Assembly (NCBI GenBank): GCA_965247705.1
Contig: CBDFHV010000076.1
Location: 62,001 to 126,000 of the forward strand
Direction: 5' to 3'
DNA from: CBDFHV01 sp965247705
GTDB lineage: Bacteria; Pseudomonadota; Alphaproteobacteria; Rhodospirillales; CAMCUA01
Length of the DNA stretch: 64,000 bases
Below the pieces are notes generated by a model. The model saw only the letters and a program-made list of their open reading frames with translations. It did no database searches and had not been told where the DNA came from. This document shows positions 25,513-34,720 of this stretch, piece by piece. A program made the position numbers and the translations under genes. Within the stretch, counting starts at the first letter, position 1. Each line of letters begins with the position of its first letter.

Positions 25513-27543
25513 ATGAACGAAATCCATGCCGTCCCCGTGTCCAAGGGTCTTGACCCGGTGACGCTGGAGATCATGGGACGCAAGGTTTGCGCCATCGCCG
25601 ACGAGATGTGCGCCGCCCTGACCCGCACGTCCCGCTCGATCTTTGTCAACGAGGGCGCGGACTTTGCCATCGGCCTGATTGACACAACCGGCGAGATGTT
25701 CGGTTGGGCGCCGGAGAACAAGACCACATCCGTCCATCCCCCTTGCGCCTATACGCTCGGCGTCATCGGCGAAGTGGTGCCCGGCGACGTCATCGTCACC
25801 AACGATCCCTACCTGTCGAAGGGGCTGGCCACGCACCTGCCGGATCTGCACCTCATCAAGCCTTACTTCCACGATGGCCGGGTCGTCGCCTACGGCTGGG
25901 CCTTCGTCCACTTCATGGATGTGGGCGGCGCAGTACCGGGCAGCGTCGCCAGATCCCTCAACGACATCTTCCAGGAAGGGCTGCGCATTCCGCCCATGAA
26001 GCTGATGAAAGGCGGCGAGATCAACCAGGACTTCATGCGCATTTTCCGGGCCAACTGCCGCCTGCCCGATATCAACATGCACGACATCAATTCCATGATG
26101 GGCTCGCTCAGCATCGGCGAGCGGCGGGTGCGCGAGACCATCGATCAGTACGGGGTCGACGCCTTCGTCGCCAGCCAGGAGGCACTTAAGGCCTACGCCG
26201 AGGAAAAGGTCCGCGCCGTGCTGCGCCGGCTGCCCAACGGGGTCTACGATTTCTGGGAGTACCTGGACGACGACGGCGCCTCCGACTATCCGGTGCGGGT
26301 GCGGCTGCGCTTGACGGTCGGCGACGACACTTTGCACTTCGACGTCTCCGGCACCGACCCCCAGGTCGCCGCCGCCCTCAACATCCCCACCAACGGTACG
26401 CTGCACAACATGCTGACCCGGCGGATCGCCACCTTCGTGCGCACCCACGATCAGACCATCCCGCTGAACGCCGGTTTCTTCCGGCCCATGGGCATCACCA
26501 GCCCGCCGGGAACGATCCTTAACGCCGAATACCCGGACGCCGTCGGCGAGCGCTTCATCAGCGCCACCAAGTTCAATGACTCGATCACCGGCGCCCTGCT
26601 CCAGGCCTCGCCCACCATGATGGCGGGCCCCACCTGCGGCACCGGCTGCTCGGTGGTGCTGACCGAGTTCGACGCCCTTGGCGAGCACTCGACGGTGACC
26701 GTGCTGCAGTCCCTGCGCGGCGGCATGAGCGCCTATGACGGCAGCGACGGCGTCGATGTGCGCGACGTGACCATGAACACCATGCACAACCATCCCTGCG
26801 AGACCATGGAGGAGAAATCGGGCGTCCGCCTGATCGAGTACGACATCCGCACCGATTCCGGCGGCGCCGGCCGCTGGCGGGGCGGAGTCGGCCAGATGAT
26901 GACCCTGGAAGTGCTGCGCGACGGCAGCCTTATCCACCCGCGGGGCACTGATCACATGCGCTTTCCGCCCTGGGGCGTGGCCGGCGGCAAGCCGGGCGCC
27001 ACCTATCGCTGCTTCCTCAACAAAGGCACGCCGGATGAGCAGGAGCTGGGCAAGGCCGAACCGATCAAGGTCAGCGCCGGCGATCGGTTGACCATGCTGA
27101 TGCCGGGGGCGGCGGGCTATGGCGATCCCCTGGGCCGCGATCCGGCGGCGGTGGGCGACGACGTGATCGAAGGCTTCGTCAGCCGCGAGGCGGCGGCGCG
27201 GGAATACGGCGTCATCATCGACAATGGCGCCGTCGATTCCGCGGCAACGGCCACGCTTCGCAAGGAGCGCAGCGGCGAAGTTCGCAACGCCTTGTTCGAC
27301 CTCGGTCCCGAACGGGAAGCCTGGGAAAGCGTTTTCGACGACGCGACCATGTGCGAATTCAACCGCCGGCTTTACGCCCTTCCCCGTTCGGTGCGCTCGG
27401 ATCGCCGCCGCAAGGTGTTCGAAGCCACGCTCCCCGACATTCCCCTGGCCGGAGTCGGTTCCCTGGCCGAAGCCCTGAAGGACGCCAGCACCGTCCGCGC
27501 CCGTTTCAAGGCCGCCATCGACGCTCTGCCGCCGGCCCCGTGA
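25513..27543 (+). CDS. hydantoinase B/oxoprolinase family protein
   Basis: 676 residues from ATG at 25513 (MNEIHAVPVSKG), chosen because GGGAG lies 7 bases upstream. The HyuB-type domain covers most of the protein: LDPVTLEIMGRK, RTSRSIFVNEG, GDVIVTNDPYLSKG, DIFQEGLRIPP, FDVSGTDPQ, AGRWRGGVGQ and GAAGYGDPLGRDP. A C-terminal extension of about 100 residues after the usual end is reminiscent of the larger carboxylase/caprolactamase-type relatives. No HyuA partner is adjacent. It overlaps the next gene by 4 bases (GTGA), so the two are coupled. The family performs ATP-dependent opening of cyclic amides or carboxylation; the substrate is unknown. Confidence 0.9.
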   Translation: MNEIHAVPVSKGLDPVTLEIMGRKVCAIADEMCAALTRTSRSIFVNEGADFAIGLIDTTGEMFGWAPENKTTSVHPPCAYTLGVIGEVVPGDVIVTNDPYLSKGLATHLPDLHLIKPYFHDGRVVAYGWAFVHFMDVGGAVPGSVARSLNDIFQEGLRIPPMKLMKGGEINQDFMRIFRANCRLPDINMHDINSMMGSLSIGERRVRETIDQYGVDAFVASQEALKAYAEEKVRAVLRRLPNGVYDFWEYLDDDGASDYPVRVRLRLTVGDDTLHFDVSGTDPQVAAALNIPTNGTLHNMLTRRIATFVRTHDQTIPLNAGFFRPMGITSPPGTILNAEYPDAVGERFISATKFNDSITGALLQASPTMMAGPTCGTGCSVVLTEFDALGEHSTVTVLQSLRGGMSAYDGSDGVDVRDVTMNTMHNHPCETMEEKSGVRLIEYDIRTDSGGAGRWRGGVGQMMTLEVLRDGSLIHPRGTDHMRFPPWGVAGGKPGATYRCFLNKGTPDEQELGKAEPIKVSAGDRLTMLMPGAAGYGDPLGRDPAAVGDDVIEGFVSREAAAREYGVIIDNGAVDSAATATLRKERSGEVRNALFDLGPEREAWESVFDDATMCEFNRRLYALPRSVRSDRRRKVFEATLPDIPLAGVGSLAEALKDASTVRARFKAAIDALPPAP

Positions 27544-28658
27544 CCGGGACGCCCCGCTACGCCGTCCTCGGCGCCGGCAACGGCGGCCATGGGCTGGCCG
27601 CCGAAATTGCCTTGCGCGGACGCGATGTGGCGCTGTTCGAGTTGCCCCGCTTCGAAGACCGCATTGCGCCCATTCGGGCCGCCGGCGGCATCACCGTCGA
27701 CTCCCACATCGATCACTTTCCCGGCGGTAAGGGCGAGCATCTTGCCAAGATCGATCGGGTCACCACCGACATGGGGGAGGCGCTGGCCGATGCCGACATC
27801 GTCATTCCCGTGGTGCCGGCCCAGTATCACCACATGTTCGTCGAGGCCGCGGCCCCTCATCTGAAGGAAGGCCAGCTTATCGTGGTCTATCCGGGCGGTG
27901 TCGGCGGCACCCTCTACTGGCGCAAGGCGCTGGCGGCGCGGGGGGTCACCGGCCTCCAGTTCGCCCAATCCGCCGATTCCCTCTACGCCGGCCGTGTTCA
28001 AGGCCCGGCGCGGCTGCGCCTCAACGGCAAGAAGAAGAAGGCCGAAGCGGGCATCTTCCCCAACGCCGACCGGGACGCCGTGATGGCCCGCCTGGCCGAC
28101 ATGTTCCCCGAGCTGGTCCCGTCCCCCAACGCCCTGATCGCCGGCCTCAGCGGACCGGGCATGCTGCTGCATCCCCTGCCCATGCTGATGAACGCGGTGC
28201 GCACCGACCGGGAAGCGCCGTTCACCTACGACGCCTACGACATCACCCCCTCGGTGGCCCGGGCAATCGATGCCCTGGACGCCGAACGGGTGGCCATCGT
28301 GACCGCCCTCGGCGGCGCGCCGGTGCCGATCAAGGACATTCTCACCGACTATTACGGCACCGCGGGCGACACCTTCTATGACACGGTGTGCGAAGTTCCC
28401 GCCTACCGGGGCGGCACCGCGCCGGAGAATTTCCAGCATCGCTACATCACCGAGGAAGTCCCCACCCAGGTGGTGCCCACCGCCCTCCTCGGAGAGGTGC
28501 TGGGGGTGCCCACGCCGGTGATGCGGGCCACCGCGAACCTGGCCGCCGCCATCAATGGCGAGGACTACTGGAAAACCGGCTGGACCCTAGAGGCGCTGGG
28601 ACTGGCCGGCCTCGACCGGGACGGCATGCTTCAGTTTCTCGAAACGGGCACGCGGTAG
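27540..28658 (+). CDS. NAD(P)-dependent opine dehydrogenase family protein
   Basis: 372 residues from the GTG at 27540, which overlaps the preceding stop. The frame is open upstream, but only as an out-of-frame reading of hyuB. The Rossmann motif is VLGAGNGGHGLA near residue 8. The C-terminal octopine-dehydrogenase domain includes GPGMLLHPLPMLMNA with the likely catalytic His. Such enzymes reversibly join or cleave an amino acid and an oxo acid (N-carboxyalkyl amino acids). Coupling with a hydantoinase-type gene suggests breakdown of opine-like compounds (inference). Confidence 0.87.
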   Translation: MTGTPRYAVLGAGNGGHGLAAEIALRGRDVALFELPRFEDRIAPIRAAGGITVDSHIDHFPGGKGEHLAKIDRVTTDMGEALADADIVIPVVPAQYHHMFVEAAAPHLKEGQLIVVYPGGVGGTLYWRKALAARGVTGLQFAQSADSLYAGRVQGPARLRLNGKKKKAEAGIFPNADRDAVMARLADMFPELVPSPNALIAGLSGPGMLLHPLPMLMNAVRTDREAPFTYDAYDITPSVARAIDALDAERVAIVTALGGAPVPIKDILTDYYGTAGDTFYDTVCEVPAYRGGTAPENFQHRYITEEVPTQVVPTALLGEVLGVPTPVMRATANLAAAINGEDYWKTGWTLEALGLAGLDRDGMLQFLETGTR

Positions 28659-28697
28659 CCCGCGGGGAACCCGCAGGCCCACATACACGCGTGAAGC

Positions 28698-28766
28698 GGG
28701 TCGGTCTGAGACCGACCCCTACGCACGCCGAGGAACTTGCGTAGGGGCGGGTTTCAAACCCGCCCG
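28698..28766. repeat. REP-like palindrome (GTAGGGGCGGG type), copy 1
   Basis: The left part GTCGGTCTGAGACCGACCCC and right part GTAGGGGCGGGTTTCAAACC are each internally palindromic, and the two are joined by matching CTACGCA/TGCGTAG arms. It lies between convergent genes (28658 and 28788) and could serve as a bidirectional terminator. A second copy is at 51096-51168. Confidence 0.75.
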
Positions 28767-28787
28767 CCCACCCCGATCCGTGTGCCC

Positions 28788-30488
28788 TTACGCGCCGCCC
28801 AGCATCAAGTCCGCCGCTTTCTCCGCCAGCATGATGGTCGGCAGGTTGGTATTGGCGCGGGGCAAGTCGGGCATGGCCAAGGCGTCGACAACCCTCAGGC
28901 CATGGACACCGCGCACTCGGCAATCGCCGTCGAGGACCGCTTGCGGATCGCCGTCGGGGCCCATGGCGCAGGTGCCGGCCACATGCCACACCCCCATTGT
29001 GCTTTGGCCCACCCAGTCGAGCAGCCGCGCCTCGTCCGACAGCAGACCGTCGAGGGTGACGCCCTGGTTGATCACGTGGGTAATCAGGGCGTTGCGGGCG
29101 AAGGGCAGGGCATCCAGCGCGGTGGCCAGAATGCCCGTCTTCAGCCAGTTGGCGCGGGTGACTTGGCCTATCTTGCGGATGCGTTCGCCATAGCTGATTG
29201 GAAAGGGGTGCTGGGTGCAGCGGGCCAACGCCGGATGCTGGAACAATTCGCCCGCCCGCCGCACGCCGTTGGCAAGTCGCATGGTGTCGCGGCCGTCGCC
29301 TCCCAGGTTGAGCTCGACCCGGGGTTCGGCATTCCAGGCGGCGGAGGTCAGGCGCACTTGCCCCACGGACAAGGGCTTGTAGAGGCAGATCACCACCCCG
29401 CCCAGGCGCTTGCCCAGCGGGTGCCAGGCCACCTGGTTGGTGACGGAGAAGTACATATCCAGGTCCGGAGTCTCGGCCACCCCCGAGGTGTAGCGGGCGC
29501 CGACGAAGAACTGCCGCCGCTGGCCGGGTTGCATCCGGGCCTCCGGCCGCAGGAAGGCGGCGACGGACACCATGGTGTGGTCCCGCAGGTTCTGCCCCAC
29601 CCCCGCAAGGTCCGCCGCCACGTTGATGCCCAGTGCCTTCATGTGGTCGGCGGGGCCGATCCCTGAGCGCATGAGCAGGGCCGGCGAGTGCAGGGCCCCG
29701 GCGGAGACGACGATCTCCCGCCCGCGAACCTCTTCCTCCCGGCCGTCGGGCGTCGCCACGCGGACGCCCACCGCCCGGTTGCCTTCCAAAATCAGTGACT
29801 GGGCCTGGGTCGAGGCCCGAATGGTCAGGTTGGGGCGGCGCCGCACCTCGGGCGTCAGGTAGGCCATGGCCGCCGACATCCGGTGGCTGCCCGTGTTGGT
29901 CATGGCGATGGGGAAGTGGGCCGCCTCGAAGGCGCCATTCAAATCCGCCCGGTAGGGCAGGCCACTGGCTGCCAGGGCCTCGCCGACGGCCGTGGAATAG
30001 CCCGCCCAGCGATCGGGGAAGATGTGGCTCACGGTCTGGGGTCCATCGCGGCCGTGCAAGGGGCCGTTGAAGTCGGCGTTGCTTTCCAGTTTGCGGAAAT
30101 AGGGCAGCACGCCCTGCCAGTCCCATCCTGGCAGGCCGCGGGCAGCCCAGGCGTCGTAGTCCGCCGGCGCGCCTCGGTTGGCCACCTGGCCGTTGATGCT
30201 GGACCCGCCGCCCATCACCCGGGCCTGTTCGTAGCGGGCCGGTGCCGTGCGGTCCGGGTCGTTGTGGGGCACCGGATGGAGGTTGATCCTGAGGTCGTTC
30301 CACAGGTGGTTCGAATTGAAGTAGGCACGGCCGCAGAAGCTGTCCAGGATGTCTTCCGGCTCGGTGCCGGGGGCGTAATCGGGACCCGCCTCGATCAGCA
30401 GAACCCCGTTGGCGCTGACCGCCGACAGCCGATTGGCCAGCACGCAGCCGGCGCTGCCGCCGCCAACGATGATGACGTCATGGTCCAT
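28788..30488 (-). CDS. GMC-family FAD-dependent oxidoreductase
   Basis: 566 residues. The FAD-binding motif is IVGGGSAGCVLANRL at about residues 6-20, the GMC signatures are ARVMGGGSSINGQVANRG and SAGALHSPALLMRSGIG, and the C-terminal active-site region is VWHVAGTCAMG with DASAMP-like VDALAMP. The family includes choline and alcohol dehydrogenases. It starts 20 bases after the DapA-family gene, so an alcohol or aldehyde oxidation coupled to that lyase is likely. The exact substrate is unknown. Confidence 0.92.
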   Translation of the reverse strand: MDHDVIIVGGGSAGCVLANRLSAVSANGVLLIEAGPDYAPGTEPEDILDSFCGRAYFNSNHLWNDLRINLHPVPHNDPDRTAPARYEQARVMGGGSSINGQVANRGAPADYDAWAARGLPGWDWQGVLPYFRKLESNADFNGPLHGRDGPQTVSHIFPDRWAGYSTAVGEALAASGLPYRADLNGAFEAAHFPIAMTNTGSHRMSAAMAYLTPEVRRRPNLTIRASTQAQSLILEGNRAVGVRVATPDGREEEVRGREIVVSAGALHSPALLMRSGIGPADHMKALGINVAADLAGVGQNLRDHTMVSVAAFLRPEARMQPGQRRQFFVGARYTSGVAETPDLDMYFSVTNQVAWHPLGKRLGGVVICLYKPLSVGQVRLTSAAWNAEPRVELNLGGDGRDTMRLANGVRRAGELFQHPALARCTQHPFPISYGERIRKIGQVTRANWLKTGILATALDALPFARNALITHVINQGVTLDGLLSDEARLLDWVGQSTMGVWHVAGTCAMGPDGDPQAVLDGDCRVRGVHGLRVVDALAMPDLPRANTNLPTIMLAEKAADLMLGGA

Positions 30489-30508
30489 CCGCTGGCCGTG
30501 CTTCGCAG

Positions 30509-31429
30509 CTATTCCGCCGCCATGTCGGGGAACAGGTTCAGCGCCTTCAGCGCCGCCTCGAAGCGGCGCATGTCGTCAGGCTCCAGGGGTTGCAGCGGCG
30601 GCCGCGGCCAGCCGCCAGGACGGCCCATCAGGCGCATGGCGTCCTTGACCGTCGCCGGCTCGGTGCCGGGAAAGCCATAGATGATCTGGCCGACCCGATA
30701 GAGCAGGTGCTGGAGCGGTACCCCCCGCTCGCAATCCCTGGCCACCGCCAGCTCGTAGAGCTGGTTGGCCCGCCGCCCGGCCACCTGGGGGCCGCCGTCG
30801 ACGAAGCCGTGGGCGCCCATCAGCACGGCGGCGAAGCCGAAGCGCCTCGCCGGGCCGATGAATATGCGGATGCGGTCGCCGACCCCCTGAATCATCTGCA
30901 TGACCGTGTCGAAGTCGCCCTTGCTGTCCTTCATCGAGACCACGTTGGCCATCTCGGCGAGGCGGATCATCAGGTCGGGGGTGAGTTCGGCGCTCTTGCG
31001 CCGCGGGTTGTTGTAGACCTTGATCGGCAGGTCCACCGCGTCGGTGATGCGGGCGTAGTGGGCGACGGTGTCGTCGGGCATGGTGTTCATGAAATAGGGC
31101 GACTCGATCATCGCCCCGTCGGCGCCCAGGTCCTTAGCCGCCTTGGTGCGGCGGATGACCTCGTGGGTAGCGATGCCGCCGGTGCCGGCGATCACCGGAA
31201 TGCGCCCGGCGATCTCCTCGATGCCGATGGCGATCACCCGGTCCCGTTCCGGGTCGGTCATCAGGTGGGCCTCGCCGAAGTGGCCGCAGACCACCACCCC
31301 ATGCGCCCCTTCCTCGACGGTCATGCGCAGGTTGGCGCGATAGAGCGCTTCGTCGATCTCCCCGTCCTTGGTGAAGGGCGTGACGACGGCGGGGAAGGAC
31401 CCCTGCCAGAAAACCCGATAGCCGCTCAT
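30509..31429 (-). CDS. dihydrodipicolinate synthase/N-acetylneuraminate lyase family protein
   Basis: 306-residue class I aldolase/lyase. The Schiff-base Lys is in VVSMKDSKGD and the catalytic Tyr in IKVYNNP. The substrate-carboxylate motif, normally GTTGE, reads CGHFGEA, which argues against true DapA and for another 2-oxo acid substrate. It is the first gene of a two-gene operon with the GMC oxidoreductase. A CACAGAGG-type palindrome lies upstream. Confidence 0.9.
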   Translation of the reverse strand: MSGYRVFWQGSFPAVVTPFTKDGEIDEALYRANLRMTVEEGAHGVVVCGHFGEAHLMTDPERDRVIAIGIEEIAGRIPVIAGTGGIATHEVIRRTKAAKDLGADGAMIESPYFMNTMPDDTVAHYARITDAVDLPIKVYNNPRRKSAELTPDLMIRLAEMANVVSMKDSKGDFDTVMQMIQGVGDRIRIFIGPARRFGFAAVLMGAHGFVDGGPQVAGRRANQLYELAVARDCERGVPLQHLLYRVGQIIYGFPGTEPATVKDAMRLMGRPGGWPRPPLQPLEPDDMRRFEAALKALNLFPDMAAE

Positions 31430-31507
31430 GGTGGACCTCCGCTGACGCTGTTGGGCCGATCCTGCCCGAGGGTGATGGCTGGAGCAACCGGGGACGGCAG
31501 CGACGAA

Positions 31508-31615
31508 GAAGATTCACCACAGAGGCACAGAGACACAGAGGAGGAAAGAAAATGCGCGAAGTGCAAGAAGACTTCTCTGTGCCTCTGTGTCTCTGTGCCT
31601 CTGTGGTGAATCTTC
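31508..31615. repeat. CACAGAGG-type palindromic repeat, locus 1
   Basis: The left arm GAAGATTCACCACAGAGGCA continues with more CACAGAG units. The right arm is its complement and ends TGGTGAATCTTC. The loop is about 30 bases. It starts 11 bases downstream of the stop codon of the minus-strand dehydratase gene (31627). Related copies are at 40627-40909 and 53652-53760. Confidence 0.85.
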
Positions 31616-31626
31616 CTTTCGGAGCG

Positions 31627-32580
31627 CTATGCGGTGCCGCCGTCCAGCACCCGTCGGAACTGAACCGGGTCCACGTTGCGCCCAGACACGACGACCACCA
31701 CGTGCCGGCCCGGATCCTCGATGGCGCCGCCGCCTTCGACCACCAGGCCCTGGTAGGTGAACAGGAAGCGCATGGCCTCGGCGATCCGGTCCTCGTCGAT
31801 AAGGACGATCCGCTCCACCAGGTCGCGGGCTAGGCTCAGGGTGTAGCGGTTGTCGAGGCCGATGCCGCCCCCCAGGCAGTCGGCGAGGGTGGGCTCTTCG
31901 GTCACCGGCACTGGATGGCCGGCCCGGAGGCTGGCGTGGAGGGCCGCGCCCCGGGCCATGGAGACGCCAATGATCCGCACATCGGGCCGGGCCGCCTTGA
32001 CGGCAAGCGCGATACCGCCGATCAGGCCGCCCCCGGATGCCGGGACAACCACCGTGTCGACCTTGGGAAATTCTTCCAAGATCTCCAGACCGATGGTGCC
32101 CTGGCCGGCGATGACGTCCGGATGGTCGAAGGGGGACACCTCCACCGCCTCGCCCGCGGCCACCAGCCGGTCGACCTCGCCTTGCGCCTCGTCCTGGCTC
32201 GCCCCCAGCACGCGCACATCCGCCCCCAGGGCCTTCAGCGCCGCCACCTTGTTCTCCGGCACCAGGCGCGACAGGCAGACGATGGCCGTCATTCCGGCCC
32301 GCCGCGCCGCAAAGGCGACGGCGCGGCCGTGATTGCCGGTGGAGACGCAAACCACGGCTGAGACTCCTTCCGCCCGCAGCCTCTCCACCGCGTTGGTGGC
32401 GCCCCGGATCTTGAACGAGCCCGTGGGCTGCAGGGTCTCCACCTTCAGCCGCACGTCGGCCAATAGAAGCTCCGACAACGCGTCCGAACGCACCAGCGGC
32501 GTGCGCAGCACCACCGGCGCGATCCGAGCGCGGGCGGCGGCCAGGTCGGCGACAGCCGGCGAGGACCGGGTTGTCATCAT
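31627..32580 (-). CDS. threonine/serine dehydratase-like PLP enzyme
   Basis: 317 residues from ATG at 32580 (MMTTRSSPAV). The frame opens at 32610, but AAAGG before 32580 fits better. The PLP Lys is in PTGSFKIRGATNA, the asparagine loop is STGNHGRAVA and the glycine loop PASGGGLIGG. It lacks a C-terminal ACT-type regulatory domain, so is of the short catabolic type (serine/threonine dehydratase, hydroxyectoine or 3-hydroxyaspartate dehydratase relatives). It diverges from the enolase-superfamily gene at 32675. Confidence 0.9.
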   Translation of the reverse strand: MMTTRSSPAVADLAAARARIAPVVLRTPLVRSDALSELLLADVRLKVETLQPTGSFKIRGATNAVERLRAEGVSAVVCVSTGNHGRAVAFAARRAGMTAIVCLSRLVPENKVAALKALGADVRVLGASQDEAQGEVDRLVAAGEAVEVSPFDHPDVIAGQGTIGLEILEEFPKVDTVVVPASGGGLIGGIALAVKAARPDVRIIGVSMARGAALHASLRAGHPVPVTEEPTLADCLGGGIGLDNRYTLSLARDLVERIVLIDEDRIAEAMRFLFTYQGLVVEGGGAIEDPGRHVVVVVSGRNVDPVQFRRVLDGGTA

Positions 32581-32674
32581 GTCTTTGCGCCTTTCGTTCA
32601 GCGGCCGCATCCTACCTGTAGCCGTTGTTTAATGTATCCTCCACTGGCCCGATCGAGCGCCGGAGACCCGGACC

Positions 32675-33826
32675 ATGAGCCTCGCCGTTGCCCGCGTGGA
32701 TGTCTTGCCCGTGCGCGTGCCCTACCGCCACCGGGAGCAGAGCGCGGTGGTGGACACCGCCGGTATCGGCAACGTGATTGTCAAGATCACCGCCGACAAC
32801 GGCCTGGTGGGATGGGGGGAAAGCGCCGCCGCCGCCAGCACCGAGAACATCGTCACCGCCGTGGAGTCCGCTGTCCCCTTCGTGGTCGGCCGCAACCCCT
32901 GGCATGGGGAGGCCATCGTCCGCGACATTCTGGTGTTGGGACGCTGGCGCTATCAGGCGATGACCGCCGCCTTCGCCCTGGTCGGTATCGACACGGCGCT
33001 GTGGGACCTGTGCGGCAAAGCCAGCGGTCAGCCCCTGCACAACCTGTGGGGCGGCCCGGTCCACGAATCCCTGAACTACTTCTACTATCTGCATTGGGAC
33101 GCCGACGATGGACTGGCGGCGCAATGCCGGGACGGGAAGGAGCGGGGCTACACGGTGTTCTACCTCAAGGTCGGTCAGGACGAGGCGACGGACGAACGCC
33201 GCCTGGGCGTCCTGCGCACAGCCCTCGGCCCGGGGCCGAAGATCCGCATCGACGCCAACCAATCCTGGTCGCCGGACCAGGCCGTCCGGCTGCTCACCCG
33301 CTGGCATCGGGCCTATGACCTGGACTTCGCCGAGGGTCCCATTCTCCATCACCCGCCCGACGCCATGGTCGAGCTCAAGCGGCGGGTCCCGGTGGCCTTG
33401 TGCGCCGACGAGGGCCTGCGCGGCGAGGATGGGGCGCTGGCCACGATCCTGGCCCGGGCCGCCGACTATCTGTGTTTCGGCCCCTCCGACGTGGGCACCC
33501 TGTCCCGGTTCCGGGACCTGTCGATGCTGGCCGGCCGCCTGGGCCAGCGGGTGTGCCGGCACACCTGGGGCGAGACCGGCATCTATGCCGCCGCCGCCCA
33601 CCACGCCCTGCTGACCCTGCCCAACGCCTGCGACGGCCACCAGCAGACGGCGCAGATGATGGCCGCCGACGTGCTCAGCGAGCCGCTGCCCATCGCCGAG
33701 GGCCCCGATTGGGGCGTCATCGAGGGCCCCGGCCTGGGGGTCGCCGTGGACGAGGACAAGGTCATGGCCCTCCACGAAGACTACCGCCGCCACGGCGAGT
33801 ACCCCCGTTCGGCGGCAGTCCGTTGA
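32675..33826 (+). CDS. mandelate racemase/muconate lactonizing enzyme family protein
   Basis: 383-residue enolase-superfamily enzyme. The N-terminal cap contains GWGESAAAASTEN and the barrel residues are the Lys of FYLKVGQDE, metal ligand Asp of IDANQSW, Glu of FAEGPI and Asp/Glu of CADEGL. A His is in CRHTWGETG. The expected KxK pair has only its second Lys, so proton abstraction may be one-sided or use the His. It should act on a carboxylate by alpha-proton abstraction. The gene stands alone and converges with the dehydrogenase operon. Confidence 0.9.
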   Translation: MSLAVARVDVLPVRVPYRHREQSAVVDTAGIGNVIVKITADNGLVGWGESAAAASTENIVTAVESAVPFVVGRNPWHGEAIVRDILVLGRWRYQAMTAAFALVGIDTALWDLCGKASGQPLHNLWGGPVHESLNYFYYLHWDADDGLAAQCRDGKERGYTVFYLKVGQDEATDERRLGVLRTALGPGPKIRIDANQSWSPDQAVRLLTRWHRAYDLDFAEGPILHHPPDAMVELKRRVPVALCADEGLRGEDGALATILARAADYLCFGPSDVGTLSRFRDLSMLAGRLGQRVCRHTWGETGIYAAAAHHALLTLPNACDGHQQTAQMMAADVLSEPLPIAEGPDWGVIEGPGLGVAVDEDKVMALHEDYRRHGEYPRSAAVR

Positions 33827-33835
33827 TGTGAACGC

Positions 33836-34720
33836 CTACACCACCCGGAACCGCAGGGGCTGCCCCGCGGCGAGACGGCGGCAGTTGTCGACGGCGACCT
33901 CCAGGCTGCGGTCGATGGTCTCCATGGTCAGCCAGGCGACGTGCGGGGTCAGCACCACGTTGTCGAGGCCCAGCAGGGGATTGTCCGGCTTGACCGGTTC
34001 GGTGTCGAAGACATCCAGACCGGCGGCCCGCAGCCGCCCGCTTCGCAGGGCCGCGATCAGCGCCGCTTCGTCGATCATCCGCGCGGTCTCCGGCGTCAGG
34101 GGCACGTGCAACGACAGGATATCGCTTTCGCCGAGGAGCGCCCGAAGCGTGCGCCGTTCGGCGACACCTTCGGCCTCCGGCTTCGGCGTCCGGGCGCTGT
34201 AGAGCACGCGCGCGCCCAGCGCCCGCAGCATCGGGGCCAGCGCCCGGGGCACGGCGCCGAACCCCACCAGGCCGACCGTGCGGCTGCCGATCTCGCCGAG
34301 ATGATCCTGAACGCCTGAGTCCATGGCCCAGCCCTGGCCGGCGGCGATCGCCCGGCCGAATGCGGGCAGCCGGCGCACGGCGGCGAGCATCAGGGCGAGG
34401 GTCATTTCGGCGACGGCGCGGCTGTTGGTGCCCGGCATGTTGCAGACCCGGATGTCCCGGGCGCGGGCCGCCTCCAGGTCGATGGTGTTGACGCCGACGC
34501 CGATTTTCTGAATCAGCCGCAGGAGGGGCGCGGCGGCAATGTGGTCGGCCGAGACCGGCCGCAGCACGTGCCACAGCACCTCCGCCTCGGCCATCAGTTC
34601 GGCAAAGCGGGCGTCGTCCGCCTCGCCGCAGGTCACCACATCGAGACCATGTCCCGAGATGTCGCCGAGGCGGGCCGCCAGCGCCGGCCCGGTGTCGTAG
34701 TGGAAGAGCACCCGCATCAT
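33836..34720 (-). CDS. D-2-hydroxyacid dehydrogenase-like protein with internal deletion
   Basis: 294 residues from ATG at 34720, which overlaps the stop of the enolase-like gene (ATGA). The frame opens further upstream at 34801. Family features are KIGVGVNTID, the Rossmann loop GLVGFGAVPRAL, AAGLDVFDTEP and catalytic His in TPHVAW. The stretch that should run LHVPLTPET...INxARGG.VDEAAL is shortened to PETARMIDEAAL, removing about 24 residues including the catalytic Arg. The protein is therefore probably inactive as a dehydrogenase, or the sequence was collapsed. It is the last gene of the kinase-enolase-dehydrogenase operon. Confidence 0.85.
   Translation of the reverse strand: MMRVLFHYDTGPALAARLGDISGHGLDVVTCGEADDARFAELMAEAEVLWHVLRPVSADHIAAAPLLRLIQKIGVGVNTIDLEAARARDIRVCNMPGTNSRAVAEMTLALMLAAVRRLPAFGRAIAAGQGWAMDSGVQDHLGEIGSRTVGLVGFGAVPRALAPMLRALGARVLYSARTPKPEAEGVAERRTLRALLGESDILSLHVPLTPETARMIDEAALIAALRSGRLRAAGLDVFDTEPVKPDNPLLGLDNVVLTPHVAWLTMETIDRSLEVAVDNCRRLAAGQPLRFRVV

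Noticed and set aside
24958..26955. Minus-strand ORF of 665 codons
   Set aside because: It lies antisense to the hydantoinase B gene and out of frame with the binding-protein gene; there are no motifs.
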